In this document: in pieces, positions 1-6,252 of the stretch | Layout: every line of letters begins with the position of its first letter | Numbering within the stretch: position 1 is the first letter of the stretch | Origin: Cytobacillus firmus | Lineage (GTDB): Bacteria > Bacillota > Bacilli > Bacillales > Cytobacillaceae | DNA: 64,000 nucleotides | Direction of reading: 5' to 3' | Assembly (NCBI RefSeq): GCF_023612095.1 | Contig: NZ_CP086235.1 | Span: 2,181,501 to 2,245,500 of the forward strand | Made by a program: the position numbers and the translations under genes | Notes under the pieces: generated by a model | What the model was told of the DNA's origin: nothing | Database searches by the model: none | What the model saw: the letters and a program-made list of their open reading frames with translations, nothing else

Positions 1-780
1 AAGCCGGAAGAGGATGTGTATCCTAATGCCCCAAAATTGTTCTCAGAAAATTTCTCACTGCATTTCCTTTATAATCTTACCATGTTTGCAGTGAATTTTT
101 ATGCTTTGGCCAAAACACTTTCTGTCCGGTCAGATATTGTTGAATACTTTAATAATTGCTTAATGGAAGCGAATGCGTACGAAACAAAGCTAAAAAATAT
201 GCTTATGAACAAAGGCTTGTATATGAGATCTCCCCATGTCATCCCGGTAAAAGAAACCAGCTTTGTCGAAAGCAAAAAATTCATGGGCGGATTGTTCGGC
301 GATAAAAGGCCCCTGAATGTGATTGAAATTACAAATATATATAACAGCTTGAAAAGGAATGCCATGGGAAACTCGATTATGATTGGATTTAGCCAGGTTG
401 CCAAATCCAAGGAAGTTGGCCAATTCTTGATAAGGGGAAGGGATATAGCTGCAAAACATACAAAAATCTTTGCGGAGCAGCTTGAGGAAAGTTTTTTGCC
501 TATTAGCTTGTCCTGGGATATGGAAGTAACAGATTCCACTTCTCCTCCCTTTTCAGATAAACTAATGTTGTTTATGACAACCACGCTCATTGCATTAAGT
601 ACAGGTTTATATGCAACAAGTGCTGCATCGAGTGCACGAAAAGATATTTCGCTTAGCTTCATCCGACTGTCTGCTGAGATCGCTAATTATGCTGAAGATG
701 GCGCAAACATTCTGATTAAAAATGGCTGGTTCGAGGAGCCGCCGCATCCGGCGGATCATGATGAACTGGCGAATAGATGA
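1..780 (+). CDS. DUF3231 family protein, C-terminal part
   Basis: The reading frame is open from the left edge (first codons K-P-E-E-D), and the first possible start, GTG at 16, has no ribosome site, so this is the last ~259 residues of a longer protein. Stretches such as SDIVEYFNN, MIGFSQVAKSKEVGQF and the ending NGWFEEPP are typical of Bacillaceae DUF3231 proteins, which are mainly helical, about 330 residues long and of unknown function. A hydrophobic stretch (MLFMTTTLIALSTGLYA) lies near residue 190. No clear terminator follows it. The family call is from memory of the motifs; no function is claimed. Confidence 0.7.
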   Translation, partial: KPEEDVYPNAPKLFSENFSLHFLYNLTMFAVNFYALAKTLSVRSDIVEYFNNCLMEANAYETKLKNMLMNKGLYMRSPHVIPVKETSFVESKKFMGGLFGDKRPLNVIEITNIYNSLKRNAMGNSIMIGFSQVAKSKEVGQFLIRGRDIAAKHTKIFAEQLEESFLPISLSWDMEVTDSTSPPFSDKLMLFMTTTLIALSTGLYATSAASSARKDISLSFIRLSAEIANYAEDGANILIKNGWFEEPPHPADHDELANR

Positions 781-926
781 GAGAAATGATAACGCCAAGA
801 TCCGTATAACAAGCACTGTAAGCGACCCAATCCTGAATCAGGATTCCGGCTTTGAGCTTTTTCCGTGTAAAATAAAATCCACCCAACTATACTAAAGAAG
901 AAAATACTGTATGGGAGGAATCAGGT

Positions 927-1625
927 ATGCATATTGAGATGTGGACTGACTTCGCTTGACCGTTTTGCTATATTGGCAAAAGGCATCTGGAGGATGCCAT
1001 TAAACAGATTAATCATCCAATCGAAGTGACTTACAGGTGCTTCGAACTGGACCCGACGGCAGAGCGGGATATTCAGGATAACATGTATGAAAAATTGTCG
1101 AAGAAATATGGGATGACGATTGAGCAGGCGAAAGCCAACACGCAAAACATGGTGCAGATGGCGACAAACGCCGGGCTGGAATTCAACATTGATACCATTG
1201 TTCTCACTAATACGTTTGACGCACACCGTCTGACGATGTTTGCCAAAACAAAAGGGTTAATGAAAGAAATGACAGAACGGCTGCTGAAGGCTTATTTTAC
1301 AGATTCCAGGCATATTGGAGATCCTGCAACATTAGCCCAGTTAGCAGAAGAAGTTGGCCTGAACCGGGAAGAAGCTGAACAAATGCTTGCCGGTGATGCG
1401 TTTGCGGCTGAAGTCCGTGCAGATGAGCAATTGGCACAGCAGTACCGCATTACAGGGGTACCGTTCTTTCTTATTAATAAAAAGTATGCATTAAGCGGGG
1501 CGCAGCCAACAGAGATGATCGTTCAAGCGCTGCAGAAGATAATTGCAGAGGACGAGATAACTGTTCTAAATGACAGCGAAGGTATGATCTGTGATGATGA
1601 CGGCTGTGAAATCCCGAAGAAATAA
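927..1625 (+). CDS. DsbA/FrnE-family oxidoreductase with in-frame TGA at the first active-site Cys (candidate selenoprotein)
   Basis: GGGAGG at 913-918 sits 8 bases before ATG 927, fixing the start. The frame reads M-H-I-E-M-W-T-D-F-A, then TGA (957-959), then P-F-C-Y-I-G-K and stays open to TAA at 1623-1625 (232 codons). FrnE-type DsbA proteins begin with this same pattern, with C-P-F/W-C at this point, so the TGA replaces the first Cys of the CxxC redox motif. The rest is intact: helical domain, cis-Pro loop G-V-P-F-F near residue 183 and a Cys-containing tail (M-I-C-D-D-D-G-C). The family performs thiol-disulfide exchange in the cytosol. Right after the TGA lie two adjacent perfect 6-bp hairpins (963-981 and 982-998). 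The second has a 5-base loop, TGGAG, starting 29 bases after the TGA, where a bacterial SECIS should be. Alternatives are a nonsense mutation or a base error. Confidence 0.8.
982..998 (+). promoter_or_regulatory. Candidate bacterial SECIS stem-loop
   Basis: GGCATC (982-987) pairs perfectly with GATGCC (993-998), leaving the loop TGGAG. The loop begins 29 bases after the TGA at 957-959, and its second base is G. Known bacterial SECIS elements have an apical loop about 16-37 bases past the UGA with G in the first two loop positions. A neighbouring hairpin, TTTTGC/GCAAAA (963-968/976-981), could stack on it. Coding constraint alone could produce part of this, so it is a candidate only. Confidence 0.45.
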
Positions 1626-1645
1626 TTAAATCATAAAGAGGATTT

Positions 1646-2061
1646 AGAGTCAGAACCCGGTGCAACTTCGGACACAAAAAGGGAAAATTGGCGGTCTAGA
1701 GTCAGAACCGGGTCCAACTTCTGACACAAAAAGAGAAATTTGGCGCTCCAGAGTCAGAACCCGGTGCAACTTCGGACACAAAAAGGGAAAAAGAGCGGTT
1801 TAGAGTCAGAACCCGGTGCAACTTCGGACACAAAAAGGGAAAAAGAGCGGTTTAGAGTCAGAACCGGGTCCAACTTCGGACACAAAAAGGGAAAAAGAGC
1901 GGTTTAGAGTCAGAACCGGGTCCAACTTCGGACACAAAAAGGGAAAAAGAGCGGTTTAGAGTCAGAACCCGGATCAACTTCGGACACAAAAAGAGAAAAT
2001 TGGCGCTCCAGAGTCAGAACCCGGATCAACTTCGGACACAAAAAGAGTAACTCGGAACCAG
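1646..2061. repeat. Tandem array, eight units of exactly 52 bp
   Basis: Units start at 1646, 1698, 1750, 1802, 1854, 1906, 1958 and 2010, a strict 52-base period. Each has the core AGTCAGAACC, then CAACTTCGGACAC, then an A/G-rich linker AAAAAGGGAAAAAGAGCGG. GTCnGAA and TTCnGAC form an interrupted dyad about 11 bases apart in each unit, and some units carry a perfect ACCGGGT-type centre. There is no ribosome site or conserved reading frame, so short frames here are not genes. The array ends at a terminator (2056-2083). A diverged copy of the same array lies at 44451-44863. Confidence 0.9.
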
Positions 2062-2083
2062 TCAGGGACATGACTGGTTTTTT
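2056..2083 (+). terminator. Rho-independent terminator after the 52-bp array
   Basis: AACCAGTCA and TGACTGGTT form a 9-bp stem with a 6-base loop followed by a T run. It would end any transcript that crosses the frnE-like gene and the repeat array. Confidence 0.8.
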
Positions 2084-2182
2084 GCGTATATAAGTATATA
2101 AGCCCAACTTCATAAAACAATGTACCTTCTATTTTCATAGGCATATGATGTGATGATAATTCTGTGAAGGGAATGACAAGTA

Positions 2183-3085
2183 TTGTATCATCCTAATGCG
2201 TATTCCTATCCTTACTACCCTCAGCCTCATTCACCGGTGTATCATACTGACGAAATGTTAAGAAGCAATCAGGATCATTTTCAGCAGCTTTGTGAAACGG
2301 TTCTTGAAGGAGTCAAAAGGGAAGCATCAGCACTCGAATTATACACTCAGCTGGCAGAGCATGCCCCAAATGAAGAGCACAAGCAGAACATTATTCAGGC
2401 AATCGAAGGAAAGAAAATTTATTTAAACCATTTTTGCAACCTTTATTACAATTTAACAGGGAAACAGCCCGAGTATCAGGTCGGCCATGTTGCCATTGAT
2501 CATTACCGTGATGGATTGCACAGGGCTTATCAAATCGAAATGGAAGGTTTCGAGGAGAACCAAAGGGGTTCCGTGCTTACTCAGCTTCCACAGGTTCAAA
2601 ATGTGTTCTTATGGGCAATGAGTGGAGAACAGGAAAATGCCGCTCGATTAGTATCATTGAATAACCGGGTGACCGATTTCGGTCCGCAGCCATTTGTTGT
2701 GGATATTGAGGAAGCAACGAAGAAAAACAACAACTTCCGTACTGCCCTCTGGACTGGAAAGCATTTGCAGCTGACATTAATGAGCATCAATGCTGGCGAG
2801 GATATTGGCCTTGAGGTTCACCCGGAGCTCGATCAATTCCTAAGACTTGAAGATGGTGAAGGAATGGTTTATATGGGGGACAGTCCTGACCGGCTGGATT
2901 TTCAGCGGAAAGTAGCGGATGATTTTGCGATTATCATTCCTGCAGGCAAATATCATAATCTGATCAATACAGGCAATAAGCCTCTTAAGCTATATTCCAT
3001 TTATGCGCCGCCGCAGCATCCGTTTGGAACGGTCCATAAAACAAAGGCAGAAGCCATGGCAGCAGAAGAAGAGCACCATCAATAA
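2183..3085 (+). CDS. Ferritin-like/cupin two-domain protein
   Basis: TTG start at 2183, preceded by GAAGGG about 11 bases upstream; 300 residues. The N-terminal tail is Tyr/Pro-rich (Y-P-Y-Y-P). Residues ~25-150 are helical with spaced Glu/His (LYTQLAEHAPNEEHKQNI), resembling a rubrerythrin/ferritin-like bundle. Residues ~190-285 form a cupin barrel: the G-E-D-I-G-L-E-V-H-P-E-L-D-Q-F segment is cupin motif 1 with one clear His, and P-A-G-K-Y-H-N-L-I-N-T-G is motif 2. Cupins of this kind bind a metal, and the exact reaction is unknown. It stands alone between terminators, so it is probably monocistronic. The tail is Glu/His-rich (EEEHHQ). Confidence 0.75.
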   Translation: MYHPNAYSYPYYPQPHSPVYHTDEMLRSNQDHFQQLCETVLEGVKREASALELYTQLAEHAPNEEHKQNIIQAIEGKKIYLNHFCNLYYNLTGKQPEYQVGHVAIDHYRDGLHRAYQIEMEGFEENQRGSVLTQLPQVQNVFLWAMSGEQENAARLVSLNNRVTDFGPQPFVVDIEEATKKNNNFRTALWTGKHLQLTLMSINAGEDIGLEVHPELDQFLRLEDGEGMVYMGDSPDRLDFQRKVADDFAIIIPAGKYHNLINTGNKPLKLYSIYAPPQHPFGTVHKTKAEAMAAEEEHHQ

Positions 3086-3093
3086 TCACGAAA

Positions 3094-3129
3094 AAGGAAA
3101 AGTCCAGGAGCGGCTTTTCCTTATTTTTT
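3094..3129 (+). terminator. Rho-independent terminator of the cupin gene
   Basis: AAGGAAAAG (3094-3102) pairs with CTTTTCCTT (3114-3122) and is followed by ATTTTTT. Confidence 0.8.
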
Positions 3130-3192
3130 ATGAAAAAAAGAATAAATTGACCATGTTATGGGCACTAATCGAAGTAATACGATTTTTTCAGG

Positions 3193-3648
3193 ATGGTGCT
3201 TAAGGTGAGAAAAGAAAATAAAAACCTATTTATAGCCGGCTTAATCCTTGGGTTAGGTCTTGTTGGGGCGATTGATGGCATCGTATTTCATCAGCTGCTG
3301 CAATGGCATCATATGATTCTCAGCCCGAATATCAAGCTCGAAATTTTTACAGATGGTTTATTTACTGCTTTATTTTCGGCGAAGCTGCTTTGGGGCGGGA
3401 TGAAGATTTTTCAGGATGCCCGCAAAAATGAATTGGGTACCAGCTGGAAGATCTTCACTGGCGGTATATTCATTGGGGGAGGCGCTTTTAATCTTGTCGA
3501 AGGAATTGTGGACCATCATATCCTGCAGGTGCACCGTGTCAGGCCACTGGCAGAAAACCCTTTATTCTATGATCTGGCCTTTCTGGCAATTGGATTAGTA
3601 CTTGTCATAATTGGGTTTATGATTAAGAGGATGGAGAAGGAAGCATGA
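3193..3648 (+). CDS. DUF2243 membrane protein
   Basis: 151 residues with four hydrophobic helices (near 14-35, 50-70, 85-105 and 120-142) and membrane-embedded histidines in I-D-G-I-V-F-H-Q-L-L-Q-W-H-H and again in V-D-H-H-I-L-Q-V-H. The G-x-x-D-G-I-V-x-H-x-x-L-Q-W-H-H pattern is the hallmark of DUF2243, whose function is unknown; the His pairs suggest metal or heme contact. The start is uncertain: ATG 3193 has only CAGG upstream, and GTG 3205 is an alternative. It overlaps the next gene by 4 bases (ATGA), so the two are probably translated together. Confidence 0.75.
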   Translation: MVLKVRKENKNLFIAGLILGLGLVGAIDGIVFHQLLQWHHMILSPNIKLEIFTDGLFTALFSAKLLWGGMKIFQDARKNELGTSWKIFTGGIFIGGGAFNLVEGIVDHHILQVHRVRPLAENPLFYDLAFLAIGLVLVIIGFMIKRMEKEA

Positions 3649-4091
3649 TGAAAAAAGTAAGAAGCTTGATCAGTTTTATCGTTATCTTCTTAGGCTTTTT
3701 TTATTTTTACACCAGTCAGAATCCGCATAATCAGACCGGGGCAGCGGGTCACATGTCCCATGGATATGTGGAAATTCCGAAAGAAAATGAGATTCCGTCT
3801 GTAGGTGTAACCGTATCCCCGGACGGTCCGGATACCTGGCTTTTGAAGCTGGATCTCGTTCATTTTACCTTTGCCCCTGAGAAAGTGGGCGAGAGGCAGC
3901 CAAGCTATAACGAGGGACATGCCCACTTATACATAAACGGCAAAAAAATCAGCCGCCTGTACGGGGAGTACTATCATTTAGGCAAACTGAAGGAAGGCAG
4001 AAATGAAATAACCATAACCCTTAATTCGAACAATCACGGAGCATTAATGGCTGGGGAAAACCCGTGCAGGCAACAGAGGTCATTGAAGTGA
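3645..4091 (+). CDS. Membrane-anchored His-rich extracytoplasmic protein, C-terminus frameshifted
   Basis: ATG overlaps the stop of the DUF2243 gene. Residues 8-24 are a hydrophobic anchor or signal segment with no lipobox; the rest is predicted beta-rich with several His (HMSHGY, EGHAHLYINGKKISRLYGEYYHL, here split by family-like Gly/Asn turns), suggesting a metal-binding secreted domain. I do not recognise the family. After L-M-A-G-E the frame runs into N-P-C-R-Q-Q-R and stops at 4089-4091. Adding one base at the AAAA run near 4056-4060 would give G-E-K-P-V-Q-A-T-E-V-I-E-V and a stop at 4097-4099, a more natural ending, so a one-base deletion (real or assembly) is likely. Confidence 0.6.
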   Translation: MMKKVRSLISFIVIFLGFFYFYTSQNPHNQTGAAGHMSHGYVEIPKENEIPSVGVTVSPDGPDTWLLKLDLVHFTFAPEKVGERQPSYNEGHAHLYINGKKISRLYGEYYHLGKLKEGRNEITITLNSNNHGALMAGENPCRQQRSLK

Positions 4092-4106
4092 ATCAGTAGG
4101 GAAATA

Positions 4107-4192
4107 CCGGAGAACTCAACCTGATATAGGAGAAACCATAGTTTTGTCATCAGTCATGCGACAAAGTTAGGTTTCTCCTTTGTTGAGTCCGG
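4107..4192. promoter_or_regulatory. 86-base nested, four-armed inverted repeat upstream of mtlA
   Basis: Four arm pairs nest concentrically: CCGG (4107-4110/4189-4192), CTCAAC/GTTGAG (4115-4120/4182-4187), GGAGAAACC/GGTTTCTCC (4129-4137/4170-4178) and TTTGTC/GACAAA (4143-4148/4160-4165), with short internal loops between. Only a weak T run (CCTTTG) lies inside the 3' side, so it is not a classic terminator. It may be a terminator for the upstream pair or an RNA structure in the mtlA leader. Confidence 0.6.
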
Positions 4193-4196
4193 CGGT

Positions 4197-4228
4197 TAAG
4201 TACTTTACCATTAGTAATAAAGTACTTA
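4197..4228. promoter_or_regulatory. Perfect 11-bp inverted repeat before the mtlA ribosome site
   Basis: TAAGTACTTTA (4197-4207) and TAAAGTACTTA (4218-4228) are perfect inverses with a 10-base gap. They end 6 bases before the AAAGG ribosome site of mtlA. It could be an operator or a leader hairpin; no known protein site is recognised. Confidence 0.5.
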
Positions 4229-4248
4229 TTTTGAAAGGATGAGTGTAA

Positions 4249-6162
4249 ATGGCTCAATCTAATCTTAAAGTTGCTGTACAGAAGTTCGGTAACTTCCTTA
4301 GCTCCATGGTGATGCCGAATATCTCAGCTTTTATCGCATGGGGTCTTATTACAGCTTTATTTATACCTACTGGTTTCATTCCAAATGAAAGCCTTGCCAA
4401 AATGGTAGGGCCAATGGTGACATACTTGCTTCCGCTGTTAATCGGATACACCGGCGGTAAGCTTGTTCATGATCAGCGCGGTGCCGTTGTTGGTGCCATC
4501 GCGACAATGGGGGTAATTGCCGGGGCAGAAATTCCAATGTTCCTTGGCGCCATGGTAATTGGTCCCCTTGGCGGATATGTTATTAAGAAATTTGATCAAT
4601 TGGTCGAAGGCCGAGTGCGTGCAGGCTTTGAAATGCTCGTGAACAACTTCTCAGCAGGAATTCTTGGTGCCATTCTGGCCATCCTTGCGTTCCTTGGTAT
4701 AGGGCCTGCAGTTGATGAATTCACAGGCTGGCTTGTAGCAGGTGTGGACTGGCTGATTGGCACAGGGCTGCTTCCGCTGACAAGCATCCTGATTGAACCG
4801 GCAAAGGTATTATTCCTGAACAATGCCATCAATCACGGTGTTCTGTCGCCAATTGGCGTTGAGCAGGTAAAAGAAACAGGACAATCCATCCTGTTCCTGC
4901 TTGAAGCGAACCCAGGACCTGGTCTTGGTGTTTTGCTTGCTTACATGTTCTTTGGAAAAGGCAATGCAAAGAAATCTGCTCCTGGTGCCGGAATCATTCA
5001 CTTCTTCGGCGGGATTCATGAAATTTACTTCCCGTACATTTTAATGCGTCCTATGCTCATTATTGCGGTTATCCTTGGCGGAATGAGCGGTGTGTTCACA
5101 CTGGTTCTTTTAGGCGGCGGATTGTTCGCTCCTTCATCACCGGGAAGCATCATCGCCATCACAGCTGTAACACCACATCATGCAAGTGCGTATATTGCAA
5201 ACTTTGCAGGTGTGCTTGTGGCTGCAACAGTTTCATTCCTTGTCTCTGCCTTCATTATGAAAACAGGCAAGCAGGGTGAAGAAGATATTGAAGCAGCTGC
5301 GAAAAAGATGCAGGAAATGAAAGGCAAGAAAAGCTCTGTTTCAAACGTATTAGAAGGTGAAAAGGCTGCCATGCCTGATAACGTATCTAAAATTTATTTT
5401 GCGTGTGATGCGGGAATGGGCTCAAGTGCCATGGGTGCATCATTGCTGCGCAAAAAGGTGAAGGAAGCAGGCATGGACGTTGCAGTTACGAATACAGCGA
5501 TCTCCAATCTTCCTGCAGATGCCCAGATCGTCATTACACAAGAAGAACTGACACCAAGGGCACGCCAGAAAGTGCCGAATGCCTTCCATGTATCGGTTGA
5601 TAATTTCCTATCAAGTCCGGAGTATGACAAGCTGATTGAATCACTGCAGTTCCCGGCTAACTCGGAACTCCACGAAATCGTTGAAGAAGCAGAAGAGAAT
5701 GTTCCTGATACGAAGGATGAGGAAATGGCTCATGAAGACGACTTATTGCGTCCGGAAAATATTTTCCTGAACAAAGAGTTTGCTGATAAGGATGAAGCAA
5801 TCCGCTTTGCCGGAAGAGTGCTTGTGGATGCAGGCTATGTGGAAGAGAGCTATATTGAAGCGATGATTGAACGTGATAACATCACTTCCACTTATATGGG
5901 GAATGATGTAGCGATCCCTCATGGAACGGAAGAGGCGAAAAAGGCTGTCATCAAATCCGGCTTTACGGTTATCCAGGTGCCAAATGGCGTTGATTTTGAT
6001 GGCCAAAAGGTCCGCCTGATCTTCGGAATTGCAGGAAAAGACGGCACACATCTTGAAATCTTATCAGGCATCGCGGTAACATGTTCTGACATGGATAATA
6101 TCGAGAAACTGGCTTCTGCAGAGACCTTAGAGACCATCATGGATATTATCGGAAAGAAATAA
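4249..6162 (+). CDS. mtlA: PTS mannitol transporter, fused EIICBA
   Basis: 637 residues, ATG after AAAGG. It takes up mannitol and phosphorylates it to mannitol 1-phosphate at the membrane. Domains in order: EIIC with multiple membrane helices (residues ~1-345, including the G-G-I-H-E-I-Y-F-P motif), a Lys/Glu-rich linker, EIIB (~380-470) with phosphorylated Cys386 in F-A-C-D-A-G-M-G-S-S, and EIIA (~495-637) with phosphorylated His558 in A-I-P-H-G-T. The length and C-B-A order equal E. coli MtlA; B. subtilis splits EIIA off as MtlF. The activator and dehydrogenase genes follow, so no separate mtlF is needed here. A strong terminator directly follows. Confidence 0.97.
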   Translation: MAQSNLKVAVQKFGNFLSSMVMPNISAFIAWGLITALFIPTGFIPNESLAKMVGPMVTYLLPLLIGYTGGKLVHDQRGAVVGAIATMGVIAGAEIPMFLGAMVIGPLGGYVIKKFDQLVEGRVRAGFEMLVNNFSAGILGAILAILAFLGIGPAVDEFTGWLVAGVDWLIGTGLLPLTSILIEPAKVLFLNNAINHGVLSPIGVEQVKETGQSILFLLEANPGPGLGVLLAYMFFGKGNAKKSAPGAGIIHFFGGIHEIYFPYILMRPMLIIAVILGGMSGVFTLVLLGGGLFAPSSPGSIIAITAVTPHHASAYIANFAGVLVAATVSFLVSAFIMKTGKQGEEDIEAAAKKMQEMKGKKSSVSNVLEGEKAAMPDNVSKIYFACDAGMGSSAMGASLLRKKVKEAGMDVAVTNTAISNLPADAQIVITQEELTPRARQKVPNAFHVSVDNFLSSPEYDKLIESLQFPANSELHEIVEEAEENVPDTKDEEMAHEDDLLRPENIFLNKEFADKDEAIRFAGRVLVDAGYVEESYIEAMIERDNITSTYMGNDVAIPHGTEEAKKAVIKSGFTVIQVPNGVDFDGQKVRLIFGIAGKDGTHLEILSGIAVTCSDMDNIEKLASAETLETIMDIIGKK

Positions 6163-6168
6163 ACTCAC

Positions 6169-6211
6169 GAATAGAAAAGCGTTCTCATGCGCTTTTCTAT
6201 TCAGTGTTTTT
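6169..6211 (+). terminator. Strong Rho-independent terminator after mtlA
   Basis: GAATAGAAAAGCG (6169-6181) pairs with CGCTTTTCTATTC (6190-6202), followed by AGTGTTTTT. It separates mtlA from mtlR and probably leaves mtlR at a lower read-through level. Confidence 0.9.
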
Positions 6212-6252
6212 GTAACCTTTTATGCCACTAATTGTAGAAATGAGCTGATCTC

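Noticed and set aside
1026..1625. GTG 1026 as start of a shorter FrnE protein
   Set aside because: No ribosome site there, while ATG 927 has an excellent one and the upstream codons encode the family N-terminus.
1646..2061. CRISPR array
   Set aside because: Units are directly adjacent 52-mers with no unique spacers, and no cas genes are near.
1474..2113. Small leftward reading frames over the 52-bp array
   Set aside because: They are translations of the repeat, without ribosome sites or homology.
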